Part shown: piece by piece, positions 14,093-22,967 of the stretch
Numbering within the stretch: the stretch's first letter is position 1
How the letters are laid out: every line of letters starts with the position of its first letter
From: Acidovorax delafieldii
GTDB lineage: Bacteria; Pseudomonadota; Gammaproteobacteria; Burkholderiales; Burkholderiaceae_C
Reading direction: 5' to 3'
DNA length: 31,182 bases
Assembly: GCA_002377855.1 (NCBI GenBank)
Contig: DFQQ01000016.1
Coordinates: forward strand, 1 to 31,182
Notes under the pieces: model-generated
Told to the model about the DNA's origin: nothing
Seen by the model: the letters and a program-made list of their open reading frames with translations, nothing else
Databases searched by the model: none
Translations under genes and position numbers: made by a program

Positions 14093-14865
14093 CGAAACTC
14101 GTTTTTCCAATTGCGCAATGCCGCCAGTACAGCGATTGCGTCGTTGACGTCGGTCTGCGGGTCATAAGCCTTGGCGGCCTGTGCGACTTGGGGTTGCTGG
14201 ACCCGCAGAAACGGATTGATGGCGCGCTCAAGCGCCATGTGGGATGGCAGCGTGGGCCGGCCGCTCGCGCGCTGTGCCACGCACCAAGCGTTGTAGTTGA
14301 GCAATGCCTCGTTGGCGGGTTCCACTGCCAAGGCAAATTTCAGGTTAGAGAGTGTGTACTCGTGGGCGCAGCATACCCGCGTGTTGTCGGGCAGGGCGGA
14401 AAACTTTTGCAGCGACGCGTGCATCTGGGCAGGCGTGCCTTCAAAAAGCCGCCCACATCCGCCAGAGAAAAGCGTGTCTCCGCAAAACAGGGCTGGCTGG
14501 CCGTGCAGATCTGGGCAGAAGTACGCGATGTGCCCTGCGGTGTGTCCTGGCACGTCCAGCACGTCCAGGGTAAGGCCCAGCGTTTGCACCTGTTGACCCT
14601 CTGCCACGCCGATGGGGCGGGGTACGATTTTCTCGGTGGCTGGGCCATAGACCACTGCGCCTGTGCGCTGCTGCAAAACCCCCACGCCACCGACATGATC
14701 CGCATGGTGGTGGGTGACTAGAATGCCCTGCAATGACAACCCGAGTGATTGCAATGCCTGCAGCACAGGCTCTGCGTCACCGGGGTCCACCACCACTGCA
14801 TGTTCAGCGTCATGCAGCATCCAGATGTAGTTGTCGGCGAAGGCGGGTAGCGGCAGCAGTTTCAT
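14089..14865 (-). CDS. gloB: Hydroxyacylglutathione hydrolase (glyoxalase II)
   Basis: Hydrolyses S-D-lactoylglutathione to glutathione and D-lactate in methylglyoxal detoxification; a cytosolic binuclear metallo-beta-lactamase-fold enzyme. The metal motif THHHADHVGG is at residues 51-60, with further ligands in VPGHTAGHIAY and FCGDTLFSGGCGR and the late CAHEYTLSN. The C-terminal glyoxalase II domain ends with the PFLRV...DA-VLA pattern; 258 aa is typical. The start codon shares bases with that of the divergent methyltransferase (CATG). A TATAAT on the minus strand at 14881-14876 would start transcription only a few bases before the ATG, so the message may be nearly leaderless. mltD is translationally coupled downstream. 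Confidence 0.96.
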   Translation of the reverse strand: MKLLPLPAFADNYIWMLHDAEHAVVVDPGDAEPVLQALQSLGLSLQGILVTHHHADHVGGVGVLQQRTGAVVYGPATEKIVPRPIGVAEGQQVQTLGLTLDVLDVPGHTAGHIAYFCPDLHGQPALFCGDTLFSGGCGRLFEGTPAQMHASLQKFSALPDNTRVCCAHEYTLSNLKFALAVEPANEALLNYNAWCVAQRASGRPTLPSHMALERAINPFLRVQQPQVAQAAKAYDPQTDVNDAIAVLAALRNWKNEFR

Positions 14866-15682
14866 GAGCTCTCAAATTATAGATTTGCACCGGTGGTTTG
14901 AGTCTGCGCCAGGCCGCTACCTGCTTGCCTGGGAGCAGGCCTGCATGGACGACGCCGTGGCCAACATCTTCGGCTACCACGCCCTGCAGTTGGGGATGCC
15001 GCGCATTGACGGCCTGCGGACCAATCGCATGCCGCACCAGTGGCTTGCGTTGGGGACTGATGCCATGCCGTGCACTACCGACGGCGAGCCCGACAGCGCC
15101 TGGCCCGATGCCCCGCGGTCTGCTGCCTTGTGGGCAGAGCCGGTGGCCCTGCCGTTCCCTAGCGCCAGCCTGGATCTGGTGGTGCTGCCGCACACCCTGG
15201 AATTGAGCGTGGATCCCCACATGGCACTGCGGGAAGTGGAGCGCGTGCTGGTGCCGGAAGGCCGGGTGGTGATTGCCGGGCTCAATCCGCTGAGCTTGTG
15301 GGGGCTGCGGCAGATGCGCGTGCGGCTATGCCAACGCTGGACGGGTGGATCGCTGTACCTGCCCGATGTGGGCGAGTTCATCGGATTTAGGCGGATGCGC
15401 GACTGGCTCCGATTGTTAAGTTTCGAAGTCGAGTCCGCCCGTTTTGGCTGTTATCGTCCAGCAGTGCGCACCGCCGAGTGGCTTGAGCGTTATTCGTGGG
15501 TAGACCCCCTGGGTGAAAAGTGGTGGCCTATTTTTGGCGCTGGGTACTTCTTGGTGGCGGTCAAGCGGGTGCATGGAATGCGGCTGCTGGAGCCAGCGTG
15601 GCGGTCCAGTCGGGCGCGCGTGGCGGCTACCGTGCCTGTCGTGCGGCGTTCTGGCCAACGGGGCCCCGCACGCCACGACTGA
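14864..15682 (+). CDS. SAM-dependent methyltransferase, YafS-like (272 aa)
   Basis: Class I methyltransferase, Methyltransf_11-like. The usual glycine-rich motif I is poorly conserved. The post-I region is clear: EPVALPFPSASLDLVVLPHT, then MALREVERVLVPEGRVVIAG, the strand 4/5 pattern of ubiquinone/menaquinone-type methyltransferases. In E. coli a methyltransferase gene, yafS, stands between gloB and rnhA exactly as here, so orthology is likely. The substrate is unknown. I chose the ATG at 14864, which overlaps the gloB ATG on the other strand by two bases (CATG). A TTG at 14831 would put 11 extra residues inside gloB. rnhA follows 81 bases downstream and is probably co-transcribed. Confidence 0.85.
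   Translation: MSSQIIDLHRWFESAPGRYLLAWEQACMDDAVANIFGYHALQLGMPRIDGLRTNRMPHQWLALGTDAMPCTTDGEPDSAWPDAPRSAALWAEPVALPFPSASLDLVVLPHTLELSVDPHMALREVERVLVPEGRVVIAGLNPLSLWGLRQMRVRLCQRWTGGSLYLPDVGEFIGFRRMRDWLRLLSFEVESARFGCYRPAVRTAEWLERYSWVDPLGEKWWPIFGAGYFLVAVKRVHGMRLLEPAWRSSRARVAATVPVVRRSGQRGPARHD
14876..14881 (-). promoter_or_regulatory. Possible -10 box for gloB
   Basis: Perfect TATAAT on the minus strand with ten bases between it and the gloB ATG (14865), predicting a 5' leader of only about 2-5 bases. No convincing -35 hexamer. It lies within codons 5-6 of the divergent methyltransferase gene. Confidence 0.35.
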
Positions 15683-15763
15683 ACGGACCTCTCTTGGCTG
15701 CGCTCATTGCTGGTTGGCGCTCTACGCCCCAGGCCTTCTACATAACTTTCGCAGGAATCCGGT

Positions 15764-16210
15764 TTGAATCAGGTTGAGATATACACAGACGGCGCGTGCA
15801 AAGGCAATCCCGGCCCCGGCGGCTGGGGAGTGTTGCTGCGCTCTGGCACGCTAGAGAAAGAGTTGTTTGGCGGTGAGCTGGGCACCACCAACAATCGCAT
15901 GGAGCTGATGGCCGTGATAGAGGCCTTGTCAGCCCTCAAGCGCCCTTGCGCCGTCACGCTCTTCCTGGACAGTGAATACGTCCGCAAGGGAATCACCGAG
16001 TGGATTCACGGTTGGAAAGCCAAAGGCTGGCGGACGGCATCAAATCAGCCCGTGAAAAACGTAGAGCTGTGGAAACGCCTTGATGCATTGGTGAGCGCCG
16101 GCGGCCACCGTATCGAGTGGCGCTGGGTCAAGGGCCATTCGGGGGACCCGGGCAACGAGCGCGCTGATGCCCTGGCCAACCTGGGTGTGAACAAGGCCAT
16201 GGGGCGTTGA
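15764..16210 (+). CDS. rnhA: Ribonuclease HI
   Basis: Degrades the RNA strand of RNA-DNA hybrids (R-loops, primers). 148 residues, standard for the family. The acidic active-site set is visible: D9 (IYTDGACKGNPGPGG), E47 (NNRMELMA), D69 (LFLDSEYV) and D135 (NERADALAN), with the His-containing loop VKGHSGDPGN before the last. The start is a TTG at 15764, fixed by the family's N-terminus and an AGGA at 15753-15756, seven bases upstream. A non-ATG start suggests modest translation. The dnaQ gene that follows rnhA in E. coli is absent here. Confidence 0.97.
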   Translation: MNQVEIYTDGACKGNPGPGGWGVLLRSGTLEKELFGGELGTTNNRMELMAVIEALSALKRPCAVTLFLDSEYVRKGITEWIHGWKAKGWRTASNQPVKNVELWKRLDALVSAGGHRIEWRWVKGHSGDPGNERADALANLGVNKAMGR

Positions 16211-16419
16211 CTTGCCGATGAGGGTGGTGCGGAGCGGCTCCTTGGCGGCACCTGCGTAGCACCCGTGTGCCCTGTGGTGGTGCGTCAGCAGGCCTGCGTG
16301 TAAAGCCTGTGTAAATCTCAGGGAGTGAGCGGCGGGGTTAAGCGCTGGGCACATGCGAAAGACAGAACACGCTGATACATTGGCCGGCTGCATTTCGCTC
16401 ATCCCCAGGTTTGTGCTTC

Positions 16420-17733
16420 ATGGCGCTCAAGAACAAATACGTTGTCTTCGCGGTTCTCGGTTTGGCTGTTGCTTCTGGTGCTGCGTGGTGGTTTCAGTCG
16501 CCCGGCCGGTCTTCCCGTCCTGATGCCGCGGCGCCCCAGGGCAAGAATGCACCCCAAGGCCCGGCCAAGCCTGTCATGGTCGAGGCGACGGCCGTTCGTC
16601 AGATGGCTTTGAGGGACGATGCCGAGGCTGTAGGCAGCTTGCGTTCACGGCGCAGCGTGGTGTTGCGGCCGGAGATCAGCGGACGCATCACGCAACTCAA
16701 TTTCAGCGATGGCCAGCGCGTGCGCAGAGGGCAGGTGCTCGTGCAGCTCGACGACCAGCTGCCCCGCGCCCAGGTGCAGCAAAGCCGGGCCGAGTTGTCG
16801 ATTGCCCGTGCCAACCACAAGCGCAACCAGGAGCTGGTGGCTCAGGGCTTCATCAGCCAGCGGTCGGTGGAGGAAAGTGCAGCCAATCTGGAAGTGGCTG
16901 AAGCCAAGCTGGCCCTGGCAGAAGCGACTGCACAGCGCTTGCGCATCGTGGCGCCTTTTGATGGCATCGCCGGTATTCGCGGCGTGAACGTGGGCGACTA
17001 CCTCAAGGACGGAGCCGACATCGTCAACGTGGAAGACCTGGACGCGGTGTACGTGGATTTTCGTTTGCCCGAGCGGCTGCAAAACAAGGTCAAGACTGGA
17101 CAGACCGCCCGTGTCACCTTTGATGCGTTGCCCGGCGTGCAGTACTCCGCCGTGGTGCTGGCCATCAATCCGCAGATCGATGCGGATGGCCGCTCGATTG
17201 CCGTACGCGGCTGCATCGACAACCGCCGACTTCAACTTCGCCCAGGCATGTTTGCGCGCGTCACAGCGGTGTTTGGCGAGCGGCACGATGCCAGTGTGGT
17301 GCCAGAAGAAGCCATTGTTCCTGATGGGGCTGCGCCCTATGTCTTGCGGGTAGTGCAGGGCAAAGACGACGGCAGCCAGATTGCCCAACGTACTCCGGTG
17401 CGGCTGGGCGCGCGCACGCCCGGCTTTGTCGAGGTGGTTGAGGGGCTCGCCCCAGGCGATGTGGTGGTGACTGCAGGCCAGCAGCGGCTTCAGCGCGACG
17501 GTACCCCCGTGCGGGTGGTGGAACTGGGCCAGGCCCCGGCTGACCGCGCTGCCAATGGCTCAGGCGCGGCACCACAGCCCGCTGCTTCAGCCGCTGCCGT
17601 GGCTTCTCCGGCTGCAGCAGCCTCTGTGGCCCGCCCGGCTCCCGTGCCTGACCTGCCGGGGGCGAACCCCTGCCTAGGGCTGGCAAGCACTGCCGCCCAG
17701 CCTGTCGCGACGCGCGGCGGCAGCGCATCGTGA
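16420..17733 (+). CDS. RND efflux periplasmic adaptor (membrane fusion protein, 437 aa)
   Basis: HlyD/AcrA-type adaptor linking an inner-membrane RND pump to an outer-membrane channel. The ATG at 16420 gives an N-terminal signal anchor (VVFAVLGLAVASGAAWWF). The lipoyl/barrel-sandwich part is split by a helical hairpin (~105-170: QLPRAQVQQSRAELSIARAN... VEESAANLEVAEAKLALAEA), then IVAPFDGIAGIRGVNVGDYL and a beta-barrel domain (NPQIDADGRSIAVRGCIDN, LRPGMFARV). The last ~65 residues are Ala/Pro-rich and look disordered, unusual in length for the family. It stands 33 bases before its permease. No regulator or outer-membrane factor gene is present in the window. Confidence 0.93.
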   Translation: MALKNKYVVFAVLGLAVASGAAWWFQSPGRSSRPDAAAPQGKNAPQGPAKPVMVEATAVRQMALRDDAEAVGSLRSRRSVVLRPEISGRITQLNFSDGQRVRRGQVLVQLDDQLPRAQVQQSRAELSIARANHKRNQELVAQGFISQRSVEESAANLEVAEAKLALAEATAQRLRIVAPFDGIAGIRGVNVGDYLKDGADIVNVEDLDAVYVDFRLPERLQNKVKTGQTARVTFDALPGVQYSAVVLAINPQIDADGRSIAVRGCIDNRRLQLRPGMFARVTAVFGERHDASVVPEEAIVPDGAAPYVLRVVQGKDDGSQIAQRTPVRLGARTPGFVEVVEGLAPGDVVVTAGQQRLQRDGTPVRVVELGQAPADRAANGSGAAPQPAASAAAVASPAAAASVARPAPVPDLPGANPCLGLASTAAQPVATRGGSAS

Positions 17734-17766
17734 CTTCAGCATTTCTGACATTGCCCGACGCTCGCC

Positions 17767-20700
17767 ATGCAACTTGCTGAAATCTCCATCCGCCGGCCGG
17801 TGTTTGCCACCGTCCTGTCCTTGCTGGTCTTGCTGGTCGGGGCCGTGAGTTTCACCCGCCTGACGGTGCGCGAGTACCCCAAGATCGACGAGCCCGTGGT
17901 CACCGTGAGCGTGCGCTACGCCGGGGCTTCTGCCGAGGTGATCGAGTCCCAGGTCACCAAACCGCTCGAAGATTCGATTGCCGGGATCGACGCGGTGGAC
18001 GTCATCACCTCCATCAGCCGTGCCGAACAAAGCCAGATCAGCGTGCGCTTTCGGCTGGAAAAAGACGCCGACAACGCCGCCGCCGAGGTGCGCGACCGCA
18101 CGGCGCGGGTGCGCAACCGCCTGCCAGACGCGGTGGATGAACCTGTCATCGCCAAGGTGGAGGCCGATGCTTCGCCTGTGATGTGGCTGGCCTTCAGCAG
18201 TGATACGCGGACCCCGCTCGAAATCAACGATCTGCTCAACCGCATCGTCAAGCCGCGATTGCAGACGGTGACCGGCGTGGCCGACGTGCCCATCTATGGT
18301 GAGCGCCGCTATGCCATGCGCATCTGGCTGGACCCCGAGCGCATGGCCGGCTACCGCCTCACAACGCAGGACGTGGAAGACGCCATTCGCCGCAACAACC
18401 TGGAGCTGCCCGCAGGCCGCATCGAATCGCAGCAGCGCGAGTTCAGCGTGACCTCGCAGACCGAACTGGCCCGCCCTGCGCAGTTCTCCGACATCGTGAT
18501 CCGCACCGTGAACGGCTTTCCCGTGCGCATGCGCGACGTGGCGCGCGTGGAAGAAAGCGCTGCCAGCGACCGCAGCCGCGTGCGCCTCAATGGCCGCGAT
18601 GCCATCTCAATGGGCGTGATCCGCCAGGCTACGGCCAACCCGCTGGAGCTGTCTGCCGGTGTGCGCGCCATGCTGCCCACCCTGAAGGCTGATTTGCCCG
18701 CCGACATCACCATCGACATCGCCAACGACAACTCGGTGTTCATCGACCGCTCGGTCAAGAGCGTGTACCAGACCATTGCCGAGGCGGTGGTGCTGGTGGC
18801 GCTGGTGATTTTTGTGTTCCTGCGCACGCTGCGGGCGTCCATCATTCCCATCATCACCATTCCAGTCAGCTTGGTGGGCACCTTTGCGCTGATGGCCCTG
18901 GCCGGCTTCTCCATCAACACGCTCACTTTGTTGGCGCTGGTGCTGGCGATTGGCTTGGTGGTGGACGACGCCATCGTGATGCTGGAGAACATCTACCGAC
19001 ACATCGAGGAAGGGCTGGACCCGTTCTCTGCGGCCATCAAGGGCGCGCGGGAAATTGGCTTTGCCATCGTCGCGATGACGCTCACGCTGGTGGCCGTGTA
19101 TGCGCCGCTGGCCTTCACGCCCGGCCGCACCGGGCGGCTGTTTGTGGAGTTTGCGCTGGCCCTGGCGGGTGCGGTGGTGGTGTCGGGCTTTGTGGCGCTG
19201 ACGCTGTCGCCCATGATGTGTTCGCTGCTGCTCAAGCACAACCCCAAGCCCAACTGGTTCGACCGTACCATGGAGCGGTGGCTTACGGCACTGTCGGATG
19301 CGTATGGCCGGCGGCTGCGCTGGGTGGTCACGGCGCGGTGGGGCGGACGGGCGGCAGATGGCTCAGGTGGTGGACTGCGCGGTGCCGTCTTCCAGGCCCG
19401 CTGGCTGGTGGTGGGCGTGATGCTGGCCAGCGCGGTGGGGCTGGTGCTGGTCTACCCCAAGATGAAGCAAGAACTGTCGCCGCTGGAAGACCGGGGCACG
19501 ATTCTCGTCAACGTGACGGCGCCCGATGGCGCCACGCTGGACTACACCAACCGCTATGCGCTGGAGTTGGAGAAGATCGGGCGAGATTACCCCGAGTTTG
19601 ACCGCATCTTCGCCAACATCGGCAACCCCACCGTGGCGCAAGGCAGCGTGATCTACCGCACGGTGGACTGGGAGCAGCGTGAGCGCAGCACGCTCGACCT
19701 GGCGCGCGAGCTGCAGCCTAAGGTGGGCGCGCTGCCGGGGGTGAACGCATTCCTGATCACGCCACCCTCGCTGGGCCAGGGCTTCCGCTCGCGGCCCCTG
19801 ACGTATGTGATCCAGACCTCCGACAGCTACGAAAACCTCAGTGCCGTGACGCGGCAGATGTTGGCCGAGATCGCCAAGAACCCTGGCATCGTGGCCCCTG
19901 ATGTGGACCTGCGCCTAAACAAGCCCGAGCTGCGCATCAGCGTGAACCGCGAGCGCGCCGCCGACCTGGGAGTGAGTGTGGACGTGGTGGCCAAGGCCAT
20001 CGAGACCATGCTGGGCGGGCGCACCGTGACGCGCTACAAGCGCGATGCCGAGCAGTACGACGTGATTGTGCAAACCGAGGCCCGGGGCCGCACCACGCCT
20101 GAGAACATCGACAGCATCTACGTGCGGGGGCGCAATGACGCCATGATCCCGCTCTCCAGTCTGGTGAATGTGAAGGAGGGTGTGAGCCCGCGCGAGCTGA
20201 ACCACTTTGGCCAGCGGCGCTCGGTCACCATCACGGCCAACCTCTCGCCCGACTATTCGCTGGGCGAGGCGCTGAACTTCATGGACGCCACGGCCGCCAA
20301 GGTGCTCAAACCCGGTTACACCACGGACTTGAACGGTACCTCGCGCGAATTCAAGAGTTCGCAAGGGGCCTTGGGCATTGTGTTCCTGCTGGCGCTGGTG
20401 TTCATCTTCCTGGTGCTGGCTGCGCAGTTCGAGAGCTTCATCGATCCGCTCGTCATCATGGTGTCGGTGCCGCTGTCCATGATTGGCGCGCTGCTGGCGC
20501 TGCAGTGGAGCGGGGGCTCGCTCAACGTGTATTCGCAGATCGGTCTCATCACGCTGGTGGGGCTCATCACCAAGCACGGCATCTTGATTGTGGAGTTCAC
20601 CAACCAGCTGCGCGAGCAGGGCATGGAGATGGTGGATGCGCTGGTGAAGGCTTCGGCTCAGCGCCTGCGCCCCATCCTGATGACCACAGGCGCCATGGTG

Positions 20701-20937
20701 CTGGGCGCAGTGCCCCTGGCCTTGGCCACCGGTGCGGGGGCCGAGACCCGCTCGCAGATTGGCTGGGTGATTGTGGGCGGCATGTCGCTGGGCACCTTGC
20801 TCACCATTTTTGTGGTGCCCACCATGTACACGCTGTTCGCCCGCAAGGCCGTGCCGGGTGCCAAGACCACGGTGGCGGTGGATGCGGCAACCCCACATGC
20901 TGACGGGCCTGCAGGGTCTGCGCCAGTGCACGGCTGA
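17767..20937 (+). CDS. RND family multidrug efflux permease (HAE-1 type, 1056 aa)
   Basis: Proton-driven inner-membrane pump exporting hydrophobic compounds through a tripartite complex. The N-terminus MQLAEISIRRPVFATVLSL is family-typical, with TM1 at ~10-30, a large periplasmic porter loop, then the TM2-TM6 cluster (~340-490) containing the proton-relay acids in LVLAIGLVVDDAIVMLEN on TM4. The second half repeats the topology (TM8 ~880, SQIGLITLVGLITKHGILIV on TM10). A Gly/Arg-rich insertion of roughly 20 residues sits between TM6 and TM7 (~520-540, RWGGRAADGSGGGLRG). The gene directly follows its adaptor. The substrate cannot be told from sequence. A terminator follows at 20962. Confidence 0.95.
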   Translation: MQLAEISIRRPVFATVLSLLVLLVGAVSFTRLTVREYPKIDEPVVTVSVRYAGASAEVIESQVTKPLEDSIAGIDAVDVITSISRAEQSQISVRFRLEKDADNAAAEVRDRTARVRNRLPDAVDEPVIAKVEADASPVMWLAFSSDTRTPLEINDLLNRIVKPRLQTVTGVADVPIYGERRYAMRIWLDPERMAGYRLTTQDVEDAIRRNNLELPAGRIESQQREFSVTSQTELARPAQFSDIVIRTVNGFPVRMRDVARVEESAASDRSRVRLNGRDAISMGVIRQATANPLELSAGVRAMLPTLKADLPADITIDIANDNSVFIDRSVKSVYQTIAEAVVLVALVIFVFLRTLRASIIPIITIPVSLVGTFALMALAGFSINTLTLLALVLAIGLVVDDAIVMLENIYRHIEEGLDPFSAAIKGAREIGFAIVAMTLTLVAVYAPLAFTPGRTGRLFVEFALALAGAVVVSGFVALTLSPMMCSLLLKHNPKPNWFDRTMERWLTALSDAYGRRLRWVVTARWGGRAADGSGGGLRGAVFQARWLVVGVMLASAVGLVLVYPKMKQELSPLEDRGTILVNVTAPDGATLDYTNRYALELEKIGRDYPEFDRIFANIGNPTVAQGSVIYRTVDWEQRERSTLDLARELQPKVGALPGVNAFLITPPSLGQGFRSRPLTYVIQTSDSYENLSAVTRQMLAEIAKNPGIVAPDVDLRLNKPELRISVNRERAADLGVSVDVVAKAIETMLGGRTVTRYKRDAEQYDVIVQTEARGRTTPENIDSIYVRGRNDAMIPLSSLVNVKEGVSPRELNHFGQRRSVTITANLSPDYSLGEALNFMDATAAKVLKPGYTTDLNGTSREFKSSQGALGIVFLLALVFIFLVLAAQFESFIDPLVIMVSVPLSMIGALLALQWSGGSLNVYSQIGLITLVGLITKHGILIVEFTNQLREQGMEMVDALVKASAQRLRPILMTTGAMVLGAVPLALATGAGAETRSQIGWVIVGGMSLGTLLTIFVVPTMYTLFARKAVPGAKTTVAVDAATPHADGPAGSAPVHG

Positions 20938-20961
20938 CAACAACGCCGCGCCCAGAATGAG

Positions 20962-20993
20962 AAAGGCCCTTGCATTGCGCAAAGGGCATTTTT
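20962..20993 (+). terminator. Rho-independent terminator after the RND operon
   Basis: GCCCTT (20966-20971) pairs with AAGGGC (20982-20987) around a ten-base loop that can itself pair (GC/GC), followed by ATTTTT. It lies 25 bases after the permease stop. Confidence 0.8.
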
Positions 20994-20995
20994 GA

Positions 20996-21054
20996 TGAAA
21001 TTGGCCTCTAGCGCTTGGTGGATAAGCGCGAGCAGCTATTAAATTGATAGTGTT
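20996..21054 (-). repeat. Interspersed hairpin repeat copy C (best-preserved reference copy)
   Basis: On the minus strand it reads CTATCAATTTAATAGCTGCT, then CGCGCTTATCCACCAAGCGC, then TAGAGGCCAATTTCATC. The hairpin GCGCTT-atccacc-AAGCGC is perfect. The copy fills the gap between the RND terminator and the bdhA stop codon and is the reference used for aligning the other copies. Confidence 0.85.
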
Positions 21055-21060
21055 TGAGGC

Positions 21061-21843
21061 TTACTGCGCAGCCCAGCCGCCGTCCATGTTCCAGGCCACG
21101 CCGCGCACATTGTTGGCGGCGGCGGAGCAGAAGAACACGGCCAGCTCACCCAGCTCGTTGGGGGTGGTGAACTGCATGGAAGGTTCTTTTTCACCCAGCA
21201 GCAGCTTCGTGGCTTCTTCGTTGGTCAGGCCATGGGCGGCGGCCTTGGCGTCCACCTGCTTTTGCACCAGCGGGGTCAGCACCCAGCCGGGGCAGATGGC
21301 GTTGGCGGTGATGCCGGTGGTGGCGGTTTCCAGCGCCGTGACCTTGGTCAGCCCCACGATGCCGTGCTTGGCCGCCACATAGGCCGACTTTTGTGCAGAC
21401 CCGACCAAGCCGTGCACTGACGCGACGTTGATGATGCGGCCCCAATTGGCGCGGCGCATGGCGGGCAGGGCCAGCCGCGAGGTGTGGAACGCACTGGTGA
21501 GGTTGATGGCGATGATGGCGTCCCAGCGCTCCACGGGAAAATCTTCGACATTGGCCACGTGCTGGATGCCCGCGTTGTTCACCAGAATGTCCACCTGGCC
21601 AAACTGCGCCTCGCTGTAGCGCATCATGTCTTCGATGTCTGCGGCGCGACTCATGTCGGCCCCGTGGTAGGCCACCTGTGCTCCGCTGGCCTGGCCGGCG
21701 GCCAGAATCTCAGCGCGGGGAGTGTCCACATCGCCAAAGCCGTTGAGCACAATGTTGGCCCCCTGGCGCGCCAACGCTTTTGCGATGCCCAAACCAATGC
21801 CGCTGGTCGAGCCGGTGACGAGGGCCGTTTTGCCTTTCAGCAT
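21061..21843 (-). CDS. bdhA: 3-hydroxybutyrate dehydrogenase (short-chain dehydrogenase)
   Basis: Oxidises D-3-hydroxybutyrate to acetoacetate with NAD+, the first step in using monomers released from polyhydroxybutyrate. Classical SDR of 260 aa: TGSTSGIG cofactor motif (10-17), NNAG (89-92), catalytic S142, Y155 and K159 (SAYVAAKHG), then the CPGWVLTPLV segment. The insert KLLLGEKEPSMQFTTPNELG and the C-terminus NMDGGWAAQ are characteristic of 3-hydroxybutyrate dehydrogenases rather than of FabG. It is a single gene, divergent from the alpha/beta hydrolase (110-base gap). With phaR at 25532 it points to PHB storage in this organism. Confidence 0.93.
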   Translation of the reverse strand: MLKGKTALVTGSTSGIGLGIAKALARQGANIVLNGFGDVDTPRAEILAAGQASGAQVAYHGADMSRAADIEDMMRYSEAQFGQVDILVNNAGIQHVANVEDFPVERWDAIIAINLTSAFHTSRLALPAMRRANWGRIINVASVHGLVGSAQKSAYVAAKHGIVGLTKVTALETATTGITANAICPGWVLTPLVQKQVDAKAAAHGLTNEEATKLLLGEKEPSMQFTTPNELGELAVFFCSAAANNVRGVAWNMDGGWAAQ

Positions 21844-21953
21844 GAGAGTCTCTCCGTGATGAGCGTGGCTTGCGCAGCGTGGTGCCCAGACACACCAGGG
21901 CTGGGCAAAAGCTTTGGTTGCATCCTGATTTGCGCAAGTCCGAATGAATTACG

Positions 21954-22967
21954 ATGCAACGCAGCCATTATCAAGCGCTGCTCCCGGATTTCGCACCCAT
22001 GATTGAACCTACGCTGAACTACGTACCGTGCCCAGGGCTTGCAGCCGCCTCGGCGCCTGCAGCCCAAACCGACAGCGCACCCGCGCAGCACCGCATGGCC
22101 TACTGGGAGTGGAATGCCACGGGAAACCCCGCCCATCCCCACGTGGTGGTGTGTGTGCACGGCCTTTCTCGCCAGGGGCGGGACTTTGACACCTTGGCAC
22201 GCAGCCTGAGCGCGCACGCACGCGTGATCTGCCCCGACGTGGCGGGTCGTGGCCAAAGTGACTGGCTGGCCGACCCCACGGCGTACCAACTGCCGGTGTA
22301 CGCGGCCGACATGCTGGCCCTGCTGGCGCAACTGCACCAGCAAGCGCCCATCGCCACCCTGGATTGGGTGGGCACCAGCATGGGTGGGCTCATCGGCATG
22401 GTGGTGGCTGGGCAGTCCGGTCTACCGCTGCCTGTGCCTGTGCGCCGCCTGGTGTTGAACGACGTGGGGCCAGTCATCCAGTGGCAGGCGCTGCAGCGCA
22501 TAGGGCAGTATCTCGGCTACCCGACGCGGTTTGATTCGCTGCAGCAGGCTGCAGATGCCATGTGGGCCGTTTCCACGAGCTTTGGGCCGCACACGCCTGA
22601 GCAGTGGCTGGAGTTATCGAAACCCATGGTGCGCAGCCTGCCTGATGGAGGATGGACGCTGCATTACGACCCGCAGATTGCGGTGCCGTTTCGGGCGCTG
22701 ACGGCAGAGTCGGCGGCCGCTGGGCAAACCGCACTATGGCAGCTGTACGACCACATCCAGGCCCAAACACTGTTGCTGCGCGGTGCGCAGTCCGACCTGC
22801 TGTCGCGCGATACTGCCCAGGCCATGCAGGCACGCGGCCCAGGGGCTCGGTGTGTGGAGTTTGAAGGTGTAGGGCACGCCCCCACATTGATCGCTGCCGA
22901 CCAGGTGGCTGCGGTGCAGGAGTTTCTGCTGGCCGCTCCCGTCGCAAAAGGTGAATTGGCAGGATGA
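21954..22967 (+). CDS. Alpha/beta-fold hydrolase (337 aa), upstream of relA
   Basis: Serine hydrolase of the alpha/beta superfamily with unknown substrate. The oxyanion-side strand reads VVVCVHGLSRQGRDFD (~65-80), a DVAGRGQSDW motif follows, the nucleophile elbow is GTSMGG (~142-147), an acid candidate lies in LLLRGAQSDLLS and the catalytic histidine in FEGVGHAP near the C-terminus. No signal peptide is seen, so it is probably cytosolic. The ATG at 21954 is taken; an ATG at 21999 is equally possible, as neither has a strong ribosome-binding site. Its stop overlaps the relA start (ATGA), so the two are translationally coupled. That is noteworthy for a stress-response gene, although the functional link is unknown. 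Confidence 0.88.
   Translation: MQRSHYQALLPDFAPMIEPTLNYVPCPGLAAASAPAAQTDSAPAQHRMAYWEWNATGNPAHPHVVVCVHGLSRQGRDFDTLARSLSAHARVICPDVAGRGQSDWLADPTAYQLPVYAADMLALLAQLHQQAPIATLDWVGTSMGGLIGMVVAGQSGLPLPVPVRRLVLNDVGPVIQWQALQRIGQYLGYPTRFDSLQQAADAMWAVSTSFGPHTPEQWLELSKPMVRSLPDGGWTLHYDPQIAVPFRALTAESAAAGQTALWQLYDHIQAQTLLLRGAQSDLLSRDTAQAMQARGPGARCVEFEGVGHAPTLIAADQVAAVQEFLLAAPVAKGELAG

Noticed and set aside
14860..14910. A/T-rich stretch at the start of the yafS-like gene resembling the interspersed repeat
   Set aside because: It shares CT.TCAA.TT and AGGCC but lacks the hairpin and core, and it codes for what looks like the native N-terminus.
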